DNA of 64,000 nt, taken from the NCBI RefSeq assembly GCF_000321225.1, contig NW_004450276.1:6480801-6544800 (forward strand), given 5' to 3'. Positions 54,690-64,000 of the stretch are shown one piece after another (the first letter of the stretch is position 1; each line of letters begins with the position of its first letter). This DNA is from Odobenus rosmarus divergens. Lineage: Eukaryota > Chordata > Mammalia > Carnivora > Odobenidae. Both the position numbers and the translations under genes were made by a program. The notes beneath the pieces are model-generated. The model did not search any database and was not told the origin of the DNA. It was given only the letters and a program-made list of their open reading frames with translations.

Positions 54690-55560
54690 AGTGCAACACA
54701 GGAGTGTCTGCTCTGGGCTGGTCACTGCACAGACAACAGTGTTCACCTTCACGGTGCTTATAGTCCAGAGGGGCATGCACATTAATTGAAGAAGTGCACA
54801 AATGTAAAATTCCAACAGTGACAAGTGCCGGGAGAGAGAAGGACATCAGGCTAGGAGCAAGTATGACAGAGCTTAGACAAGGGCAGGAATGAGTAAAGGA
54901 GGAGCAAGACTTGAGCAGAAGGCAGGTGGGGAGGATTCCAGGAAGTAGGGTCACAGGTGCAAAGGCCCTGTGGCAGGAGGGGGGCACAGTTAACTAGAAA
55001 AATAAAAGGTTAACATGTTAGGAATGCAAAAATCAAGAGGGCACGTGCCAGGATGGGGCTGAACAGCATGCCTCTGAGGACTGTAAGAGGCTACTGTGGA
55101 ACTCCAGGAGAGGCTAGAAGCCTGGCACAGCGTGGAGACAGCAGAAACAAAGAAAGTAGATTCCAGTGATGCTGAGGTGGTAAAAACATGGACTTGAGTG
55201 ACAGGACAGACCATGATTCCATTTACTAAGTCAGAGCGCTTTAAGGGAAGAGCTCAGTTTTGAACTTGCTAAATTTGATGTGCTCTTTTGACATCTTAAA
55301 TGTTGATGTCAGGTAGGCAGGTGGACATGTGGATCTTTAGTTCCCAGGGGAGGCCGGAGCAGGACATAAAAATATGCATTATCCACATATAACACAATAG
55401 TTCTTCCTCAGGAGTAAATGAAGTAAGCTGGAGAGTGCACAGAGAGGAGGGGGGGCAGGGCAAAAGGAGTCTTGAGGAACATTAATGGTTAGTAGCATGG
55501 ACAGGAGGATGAGCCTTCAAAGGAGAAAGGGAAGCACTGTGTCCCCTCAAGGACATGAGG
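54690..55560 (-). mobile_element. L2 LINE remnant, antisense
   Basis: GTGCAAAGGCCCTGTGGCAG, then AACTTGCTAAATTTGATGTG and ATGTTGATGTCAGGTAGGCA follow L2 in reverse. The purine-rich strand produces long spurious minus-strand frames rich in S, L and P. Confidence 0.6.
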
Positions 55561-58404
55561 GAGGGAGGGAGTCGAGAACAAAACAGGACAAGAACAGTGT
55601 TGACCGCTTCGAAGAAGTGGGAAGTCTAGCTGGACTGAGCACCATGGGGTCCTTGGCAACCTGAGCATGAAGGGTTCTGATGGCGGGTAGCGATGGAAAC
55701 CAGAGCGGAGAAGCTGAGGGGAGCAGGTGAGGGGAGAGAACGCAGACGCGAAATCTGGCTGGTTTCTAAGTCGAGGGGAGAAGGAGAGAGAGAGAGAGGC
55801 AGAGGGATGAGGGATGGAGGAGACCCCTGAGAGAAGGGCCGTTGCTTCCATAGCCCTTCTGACGGCGGGAGCAGGTGGGATCCCGTAAACGAATGGGCTG
55901 TGGGGAGGCAGCTCCTCTAGCAAAAGAGGGAAAGCGACGGGGTTGTGTGGAAGCAGCCGAATCTGACTGAGGGAGGCCGGCCGTTTCGTCTGCTGGCAAC
56001 TATCCTCCCTGGGAAGGAGGAGTTATGGGCATCCGTGGGGAGTGAGAGGCAGGCTGGGGGTGGGGGTGGGGTGCTCAGAGGCTTGGAGAGAACACAGAGG
56101 ACTTGAAAGAATGACCACAGAATGTGGGAAAACAAGTTTGAAGAGGGAAATACAGCTGGGCTTTGGGGCCGAGTGGGGTCCATCTGTAGTCTGTGACGGT
56201 TCATTTACAGGGAACCAAACGAACCCGTGGAGTGACATCCCGGGCAGAGCTTGGCCTCAGGGTGCGGGTGCAGAGGCGGAGGGGGGCTGGGGTCGCCTTC
56301 AGGTCCAAGGTTTTTGCGAGTTGAGTGTGACATAACGAGCAATGGAGTTCCAGGGTAATCACTTGGAAATGGAAAGTCAGCCCCAAACACTCCCCTGTCG
56401 TTGACGGGGGCAGCACCTACACACCGGGTGAGGTACAAAACCGAGAGAGAAGAAATGCTGGTGTCTAGACAGTAAGTGCCACAGGACCCGTGAGCAGGGA
56501 GGTGCTGTGGCAGGTGTGGCGGCTCCTGGGAGGGAGTGAAGCCCGATGTGGCTCTCGACGGACGGAGAGATGTGACTAGTGTTTCATTTAAACGTCTGGA
56601 AAATGCATCCTGTTAGTTGCTGCGACAAATCCCAGCTTCACAAATCAGAACACCCCAGGATGTGGGGAATGTTTCGCCCTCATTATTAGAGAAGAGAAAA
56701 GAAATGGAATGTGATTATACTCACTCCTTGGTTTACACAGACTCATAAGATGATGAAATTAAAAAAGAATCTTAGAGATCCTAGCCTAGTCTCTCATTTT
56801 GCAGATTACGATGTGTCCTGGTGTATCTACCCCTTTATAATCGAGTAGCAGCTCCATTCTAAGTTATATCAGATGGCTACTTCTTGGGCATTTTATCTTT
56901 CTTTCATTCATGATGGCTTCACATTTCCTTTGGGTTTCTGTTTTCCCTGGAAATTCTCCCCACAAACCACTGGGTCAGGTTACGAGTAGCTAGATCTCAT
57001 GATCTGTGAACAAATACTTCACAAACCAGAGGATCTACCATTTAAAGGCTTTTCATTAGTAAACACTATTTTTCAATAGTGTGCCCATGAGCCCCTATAT
57101 TATCTTCTTCTATAAGCTTACCTGTACACAATATTCATCGGTTTCACCAAAATGTATTAATTATAGGGCTGCCCAATAACTGAAAGGCTATTAAACTTTC
57201 TGGATAATCTCTCCTTTAGTCTGACATTACACAAATCAAAATATATCCTTATTTCTAGTTCACATTCTTGAGCTCATGGTAATGACAATGAGTTACCATC
57301 TTGAATAAGGTTAAGTTAATTCTATCTGTTAATTTCTATTTTCCACACACAGCTTTGGATTGTGAACACTATTTCAGGACAAAATTCTTGGGTTTCAAAG
57401 TCTTCAGGGTGAGAAAACTTTATTAGTTTGACATTCTATCTAGCCCAACCATTCCATATGGCCCACCCCAAAATTGGTAGCAAAACTCAGTTTTATCATC
57501 ACTAGTATACATTTGCAATTATTAGCACTTAACAAAGCATTAGCACTTTTTTCTTTCTTTATAGATACTTACATAGGGAACACACATACACAGTTATATT
57601 GATATATGCTACATAATATCCATGAAAGGAAATAAAACAATTGCGTCCACCATTACTACTCGGAAGGAAGGAATGACACACACCTCCCATAAAAGTAAGC
57701 ATACATTATGAAATACAAGTAGTTTTAAATTTATGGAGATAAAAGTGGTTTTGGAGTTTATTTTAACCTAATTTTATTAGGTTAACAATACACTGAAAGC
57801 ACTATATTATTAAGGCCACATTTCAGGTTCTTCGGGTTGCAATTAACTCTCATAACAGAAGTGCAATACCACTTTATACTTATGAGTACTTCAAAGTTGT
57901 CAAAACATTTTGGCAAATATTTTTTCATTTTGTATATTCATGGCCCTATAAAGCTCAAGGGCATACAAGTATTGTAAATACCCCCATGCACACAGGCTGT
58001 AGGATGTGTCTCCCAGGACCCTGGGAAGAGCCTCACTGCCGTTTATGCCATTGCAGTTACCCCCAAAACAGACAGGTGTGGACCAGCTCTGCTTTTCTGC
58101 TTAGCCATTGGGCATCAATGTGGACAATGCTGGGGCCCGACTTAAGACATCGAATAAAGAAGCTTTGTTGTCAGTCTCAATAGAAACCAGGGCAAAGGGG
58201 TGCAAGGAGGGTTAGTACCAAGGTTTAGTACAAAGTGGCCATATATAAATCAAGAGTGGGGGAGAGCAGAGAGAATGTGTGTAGGGGAGAGAATACTGAT
58301 GGGCATGGGGTGGTGAAGGAGGGGGACGGGAGAGCTTCTGAGGTCTCCGCTCAGCTTTGCCTAACTCACTTTAATACTTGGCATTAACCTTGCTGCTAAT
58401 ACTT

Positions 58405-58565
58405 AGTGGACACCTGCCAAGCATCACATTAAGCACTTCAGGTACAGTACCTTATCTGATCTTGACAACAGAATGAAGTAGATACTACTATTATCCCCAT
58501 TTTCCAGATAAGGAAATTGAGGCTTAATGAGATTAGGTAAACTAACCAAGCCTGTCTTGCTCAGG
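58405..58565 (+). mobile_element. MIR ancient SINE
   Basis: ACTACTATTATCCCCATTTT and CCAGATAAGGAAATTGAGGC are a well-kept MIR core. Confidence 0.82.
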
Positions 58566-58690
58566 CAATTCACTTGAGTTACTTCAAATATAAAATTGAG
58601 ACAGTGGGATTGGCTGACCCTAAGATCCTTTGGAGCATCTGACAGACTATAAGGCAAGATTAACAGCAACTTCATGAGATGTCCACCTGA

Positions 58691-58746
58691 GGGTCATGAG
58701 TTCAAGCCCCACACTGGGCACAGAGCTTACTTAAAAAAAAAAAAAA
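58691..58746 (+). mobile_element. 5'-truncated carnivore SINE
   Basis: Only about 56 bp remain: GGTCATGAGTTCAAGCCCC, ACACTGGGCACAGAGC and TTACTT with a 14-A tail. TCCACCTGA occurs at 58681-58689 and again at 58747-58755, so this is a genuine short insertion rather than a later deletion. Confidence 0.8.
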
Positions 58747-59925
58747 TCCACCTGAAATTTTAAGTCTTCCATTGTGCCAAAAATTTCTAAAAGATTCCTT
58801 ATCTTTTTAAAAGGGAGGAATAATTAAATAGATGTTTAGAATAAATTATTAAACACATTTAATTGAATTTGCACCACGGTCTGTTACAATTACATCAGCT
58901 ATGATTTCAATAAGTGCAATCTAAATTTGGAAAGACCTGTTAGCCCTGAAAAGTTATCCTTCTTCTGACATTCCTTGTCATTTCAAAAAAGGGAAAATAA
59001 CTATTCCTCAAAGCTCCATTAAATCACAATGAATCATAAACAGTTTCCTTGAAGGATACAAAATTGATTTACAAAGCAATTATTTATTAAAGCAAATTCT
59101 CTAAGTTTTCCTTTATGAAAAATATGATTAACATATAGTATAGTAAAATTTATGTGGACTAAAATATGGACCAACTCAGAAAAGGTATCTTGATTCCTCT
59201 CCTCAGAAAAACATTCAAAGGTACTATCCCATTCAAGACACCTCCTATGCTGTTAAAACATAGGTTTGCTTTTTGGGGGTCCGATCTGCCGATCGTAGTG
59301 GTTATCCCTCCTGCAGATATGACACTGAATTCATACTGGCAAGAAAATAGAGTTTGCAATTAAGCTACAAAAAAGTGGGCATAATAAATAGCTACTGGAC
59401 AAGGAATAAATAAGACCCAGCTGGTAATGATTCTGAAATTAAGACATACAGAGGTGTTCCCACTAAGCCATTTCACACTGCAGTATTTAAAAAATAAACT
59501 TCACTACTTTATGATTTGTAAATCAAGCAAAGACTATGCTCATAGTGAGGCTTATTAATGACAATTAATTCAGATATATTCAGCCTAAATACTATGTTCC
59601 CAGATTAATACATAATTAGTAATTTGTTTTCATTCAGTCAAGAATAAACAAAAAAGATCCCCCCCCACCCCGCAAGAGAAAACGAAAAAAAGAAAACCTC
59701 TTCCATGGAGACACTGAGATGTTTATTCTGATTATGATAGACAATTCACTACAAACTATGCCAATACTAATGAAATAGGAGGCACCCAGCACATGAACCC
59801 GCAGGCTACGCTGCTGGGCATAAGGGTGGCGGGTGGGAGCTGTTTTCAGAGCAGCATGTCCGTCTAAGCCTGGGACAAGACAGGAGATGGCGAGAGTAAG
59901 AATGATCTTGAAGGGCCAATTACCC

Positions 59926-60108
59926 AGGGGCACCTGGGAGCTGAGCTGGATAAGCATGAGACTCTTGATTTCAGCTAAGGTCATGATCTCCGGTGGTGAG
60001 ATCCCGCCCCCAGTCTCGGAGGAGACTGCCTAGGATTCCCTCTCCCTTTGCCCCCCACCTCCCCGCCTCCTCCCCGTTCACGCATGCGCTCTCTCCAAAA
60101 AGAAAAAA
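59926..60108 (+). mobile_element. Carnivore SINE, old diverged copy
   Basis: GGGGCACCTGGGAGCTGAGC head, GCATGAGACTCTTGATTTC and AAGGTCATGATCTCCGG body, CT-rich part, then a degenerate A-tail. GGCCAATTAC before and GGCAATTTAT after may be the target duplication. Confidence 0.8.
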
Positions 60109-60524
60109 AGGCAATTTATTCCTCTTCAAAAATCTCAAAACACATTTTGAGGCGGGGTTACTTTACCTCCTCCACAACCTTCCTACTATTTAAATATGAG
60201 TGCATATTTTAAAATATAATTTTATAATCAAAACGAAGTAGGTAAACTGCAGAGTGATAAACCTGAGCAAGCTAGACCCAGAGGACTCAAGGGCAGTAAG
60301 GACCCAACGGGAAAAAGAACCCGATGCATAACTTGACATGACTATTGTTTTGGATACTCTTTTAACTTTAATTAATTTCTTAGGGAAATCAAATAATAAA
60401 TATGTCAAATTAGATTCCCTAGACTTTACAAATTTCACACTTGCTTCTGGTCTACAAAGGATCCTGACTTCACAATTACAAAAGTGGTACAAGTTCACTA
60501 CTAATGTTAAAAATGTCTTCTTCT

Positions 60525-60708
60525 GGGGCACCTGGGTGGCTCAGTTGGTTAAGAGTCTGCCTTCGGCTCAGGCCATGATCCCAGGGTCCTGGGATGGAGT
60601 CCGGCATCGGGCTCCCTGCTCAGCGGGAAGCCTGCTTCTCCCTCTCCCCTACTTGTGCTCTCTTTCTCACTCTCCCTCAAATAGATAAAATCTTTAAAAA
60701 AAAAAAAA
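60525..60708 (+). mobile_element. Carnivore SINE (SINEC), plus orientation
   Basis: GGGGCACCTGGGTGGCTCAG head and an AAATAGATAAAATCTT tail with A-run. Flanked by ATGTCTTCTT and AAGTCTTCTT. Confidence 0.93.
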
Positions 60709-63700
60709 AGTCTTCTTACCCCTCCATATACCACTTCATATCAGTGTCCAAAGACAGATACTTTCCACTTACTGGACTCATCCTAAAAAAACAAAATTCC
60801 TTTGTGACTCTATGGTTTATAAGCAGAGAAGGATCCCACCCATCCACCAAATAAGTTTCTTTGAACATTTCTGCCCTAGGGTTCATTGACTTTCGGAAGT
60901 GAACAGGCAGAAAACTAAAATTACTACTTCTATGAGGTAACGGTGTTCCCAGCGCTATGGGAACAAATCATAGCTCGAAGTTCTAATGCCTTCTGTCTGG
61001 ATTCCACAAACACCAGGGTCATTTAAATGTGACCCAGAACTTTCCCTGGTTCTCCCCAAAGATATACAAAATGATCTCGGGTGCATCTTCCAGAGTGTGA
61101 CCTAGGAAAGGTCATCAAGATTGTACGTGTCTCCCCCCACGCTGTTCTGCAGAGCCCTCGGCACTCACTGGTTTGTGGGGAGGGTGTGGAGCAGGGGCTT
61201 GACAAGGAGCCAGGAAGCAGAGACCTAACTTTGAGGGTTGTCAACAATAAATTTTAATAAATTAGGCAGACTGCCTGGTTTAGAGAGAATTGCCCAATTA
61301 GGTGCAATACCTATTACCACCCCTTCCAAATGCCTGAGAAGTGGCTCCTAAAAACTTGTTACCTTTAATAGTTTGTAAAGTGGGGCTCTCACCAGCAACG
61401 TATATACCGAAGCTCATATTTTGTGATTGAGATAGCAGTCATAATGTCCTTAGATAAAAAATATCATAAAGGCACCATTTTCCCTTTCTTTTACTAATTT
61501 TCTTAATACGTTTGGGGGGGAGAATTACCTAAGTTTTTTTTTAATCTGACTTTTTACTGTCTTTTTGATACCTAACTTGTAATTTCTTATTCCCTATTAG
61601 AAAAATACCCATTCATTTGAGCATCAGCTCCCAGTTGGAAATAATTTTATAATCTTGTAATGAAGATAACTTGAAATAATAAAGAATTTTAAAAACTGAA
61701 GTCTCAATATGACTCAAGCACGTAGCCTGCACTTGGAATGGTGCGGTTCTCATTATAACTTAGACTGCAAAGTGAAAAGCAATTTCGAAGTTCTGAGGTT
61801 TCAGAGGGGCAGGCAGAGCAAATTAGAGTCAATTACAGAGGTAGAAAAAAACAGGCAGCTGAAAATGTTTGTGAAGTGTATTTTTATTTGTCTTGAGGCA
61901 AGAGGTCAATTTTCTACAGCTGCTCCATCACTATTCATTAAAACTGTTTTAAAAGATAGTATCTTCATATTTGCAGATAAGGCAAAATAAAAAAAAATGC
62001 AAGTGTTATTTTAATTAAAGCCTTCTTGTGAAATGTGAGCTACCTTCAAATGTCTAGAAAATAAATGCTTTATTCTGATGAGCCAAATAAAACTGTTCTG
62101 ATAGCAAAGCTGAGTAGAGATGCAAATCAAAGCACAAAGGTCTATCATTCCAACATCTATAAACTCAAAAGCCCAAATTAATACACTTACGGGGATTTTT
62201 CTGTTGAACAAGGATCATTAAGTCAATCTTTTGATAAATGGCTACTTGACTAAAATTAAAATGTCATCAGAAATATTTAAACTCTTGCTTAGAATCTTAA
62301 TTTATAACATAGACACACACTCTACTATACACCATCTGTCAGCTTGGTATCTGCGATCTCAATCAGACTTCTGATGGATGCTCCTCATTGGCTGGCCCAG
62401 TGCCAACTTCATCCAAAAGAATGAAATCATGTTAAAATTTTACCTCCATGAACCAAAGAATCTGACATGAAACTATTGAATTAAGGCCAAAAATGTACAG
62501 GCTTTTACAGAGGTAATGCTGGCTTTAAAAATTTCAAGAAAAATGCTGCCAATGAAAACAAGATCTTGCCGTGTGAACGTGGTCTTGGGAGTCAGGAGAT
62601 CTGGGACAGAGCCCTCATGCCACTTCATCACTGCCTAACCTTGAGCAAATTGCTCCAGCTCTCCCGATCTTGCGTTATGCTTTAAAAAATGAGTTCGAGA
62701 AGAGATTGTAAATGATGTGTTGTTTGGCCCAGACAGTGATTTAGAAAATGCTTGAATTAATTACCAATTTTTTTCAGACTTGAGAAAATTTACATCCAGA
62801 TTTGGATTTCTGGCTTCTTTGGAAAACAGGAAGATCTGGCATCTTGCCTGGCATCATCTGGTGCTGAGTACCAGTGGGGGTGCACCCGCCAGCTGGGCAC
62901 AGGGCCCACCGCTCTCTATAGTCATCAGCCTGGATGACCTCACTCATTCTAGGGTTTCAGCCACCACTGGGCTCCACTGCTGCATGGGAGGCAGTCCCAC
63001 AAATAAAAGGGAATCGTAAAACAACTTTCCACAGAGATTCTCTTAATTCCTAGAAGAAACAGATGATCTCATGAAGTGTTTCGCTTATGTGGGTGTCAGA
63101 GGACAGGGACAAAGGTAGGAAGAGAAAGCCCACAGCTCCGGTATTATAATCAACGGCACTGAGTGATCTTGGTCCCTCACTGAAATGGACATAAAGACTC
63201 GAAAGGGATGCTAACCTGAGGTTAAGTCCCCCCGCGGCTGGCTGGAACCATGCCTTCAGTCTCTCTCCAGAAAGGTATCACAGTTGACACACAGGCAAGG
63301 TGTGATCAGAGACACAAGAACCATGTGAAGAGGACATCCTTTGAATTCCTGGACCCGGTGGATCTTAAGGCCAGCCTACCCCTGCCATCCATCCCAGATC
63401 CCCAAACCAGCCAACTCTTTAAGTCAGGGCAAGTGAGGTTTCTGCCACTTGTGACTGAAGACATTCAAATACAACACTCATACGCTTAGTCAAGGTCAAA
63501 TGAATGCAAACCGCACTCGTCTGAGGACATGAATACTAGCAATGACGCAGCACTCCAAGAAACTGACCTTCAAAGTTTCCAATGAACAAATTTTACTTTT
63601 AATGATCAGCTATCTAATATGCCAAAATAATTTAATGCTTCCTGATGTCTTTTTGTATAGTCACCCTGCAACAAGGACATCCTAAGCGTACAGTGCCCTT

Positions 63701-64000
63701 GGTGGACCGTGAAGAAGCAGCTTCCATAAGGCTCCGGCAGATCCGATGCTGACGCGATGCTGGCAGAAGGCCCTACCTCGCACACCCCTCTGGGAGTGGG
63801 GCCTGCTGACTACGCGGAAGATGGGAGGAGTTTGGTGTGTCCCACTGGCATGCCCCAGGAGGACCAATCTGCTGAAAAAGTGAGCAAGGAGAGACAGCCA
63901 CGCATTGAGAAAACCACTCACTCATGCACAGGATCAATAACACCCACCAGATGATGGGGAAGGGGATAGGCATGTAGAGTTCAGCCTTTTTTTTTTTTTT

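Larger units (their letters stand above)
1..64000 (-). other. PIP4K2A: PIP4K2A gene locus, internal part (intron 6 to intron 1)
   Basis: The whole window lies inside one minus-strand transcription unit, because coding exons 2 to 6 are found in the order 48 kb to 12 kb and no exon is seen outside them. Exon 1 with the start codon is not found up to base 64000. Exons encoding the C-terminal half are not found in 1-12318, where I looked for reverse complements of the LKDNDFINEG, MDYSLLVG and HYDAKKKAAH segments. The human gene is likewise very large with long introns. The product makes PI(4,5)P2 from PI5P. No promoter or polyadenylation site of the gene is in view. Confidence 0.93.
48123..64000 (-). 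other. PIP4K2A: PIP4K2A intron 1, 3' part
   Basis: This sequence lies upstream of exon 2 in transcript direction; exon 1 is not reached. It holds carnivore SINEs (48834-49036, 49695-49874, 53908-54080, 60525-60708, an old copy at 59926-60108 and a truncated copy at 58691-58746), a degraded L1 (about 49890-52310) interrupted by another repeat, L2 remnants (52330-53035, 54690-55560), an AT palindrome (53125-53158) and a MIR-like SINE (58405-58565). Nothing recognisable in 48130-48830, 49060-49680, 53230-53885, 54105-54685, 55565-58400, 58760-59910, 60115-60505 and 60725-63980. The window ends in a T-run from 63987, probably the tail of another minus-oriented retroposon. Confidence 0.88.

Noticed and set aside
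55489..56438. Stack of minus-strand frames of 70-144 codons rich in S, P and L
   Set aside because: The plus strand here is purine-rich L2-derived sequence, whose complement lacks stops. Low-complexity translation.

Overview
The window is a stretch of mammalian chromosome from an arctoid carnivore (seal, bear or mustelid group). The main evidence is more than a dozen copies of the tRNA-Lys-derived carnivore SINE (SINEC/CAN-SINE), with its GGCGCCTGGGTGGCTCAG head, CT-rich middle and AAATAAATAAAATCTT tail. L1 3' ends of carnivore type agree. The SINE variant with a TCTGACCCTCCCCC-type middle resembles seal copies I remember, so a pinniped is my best guess, but that rests on memory.

One protein-coding gene is recognised: PIP4K2A (phosphatidylinositol-5-phosphate 4-kinase type II alpha), on the minus strand. 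Five internal coding exons are present, numbered 2 to 6 by the human gene: 48025-48122, 46607-46703, 31214-31366, 18590-18736 and 12319-12357. All have GT/AG splice sites and compatible phases, and together they encode 178 uninterrupted codons (residues about 49-226). Exon 1 and the promoter lie beyond base 64000. The exons for the C-terminal half, including the catalytic MDYSLL region, lie before base 1. The window is therefore about 99% intron.

Region by region: 1-12318 is intron 6, with a CpG-rich three-copy minisatellite (7101-7325) and two near-identical 245-bp copies of an unrecognised sequence. 12358-18589 is intron 5, with an inverted SINE pair close to exon 6, a decayed hAT-Charlie transposon split by an L1, and a second hAT relic split by two SINEs. 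18737-31213 is intron 4, mostly old sequence with MIR, L1 and MER5A remnants and one possible retrocopy. 31367-46606 is intron 3, with a SINE doublet that shares one target site. 46704-48024 is the short intron 2, with an (AC)18 microsatellite. 48123-64000 is part of intron 1, with a degraded sense-oriented L1 (about 49890-52310) interrupted by another repeat, L2 remnants, and several SINEs.

I found no second convincing gene, RNA gene, CRISPR array or bacterial-type system. The more unusual items are the CpG/E-box minisatellite, the paired 245-bp repeat that looks retroposed, the inverted SINE pair beside a 39-bp exon, and the nested transposon stacks.
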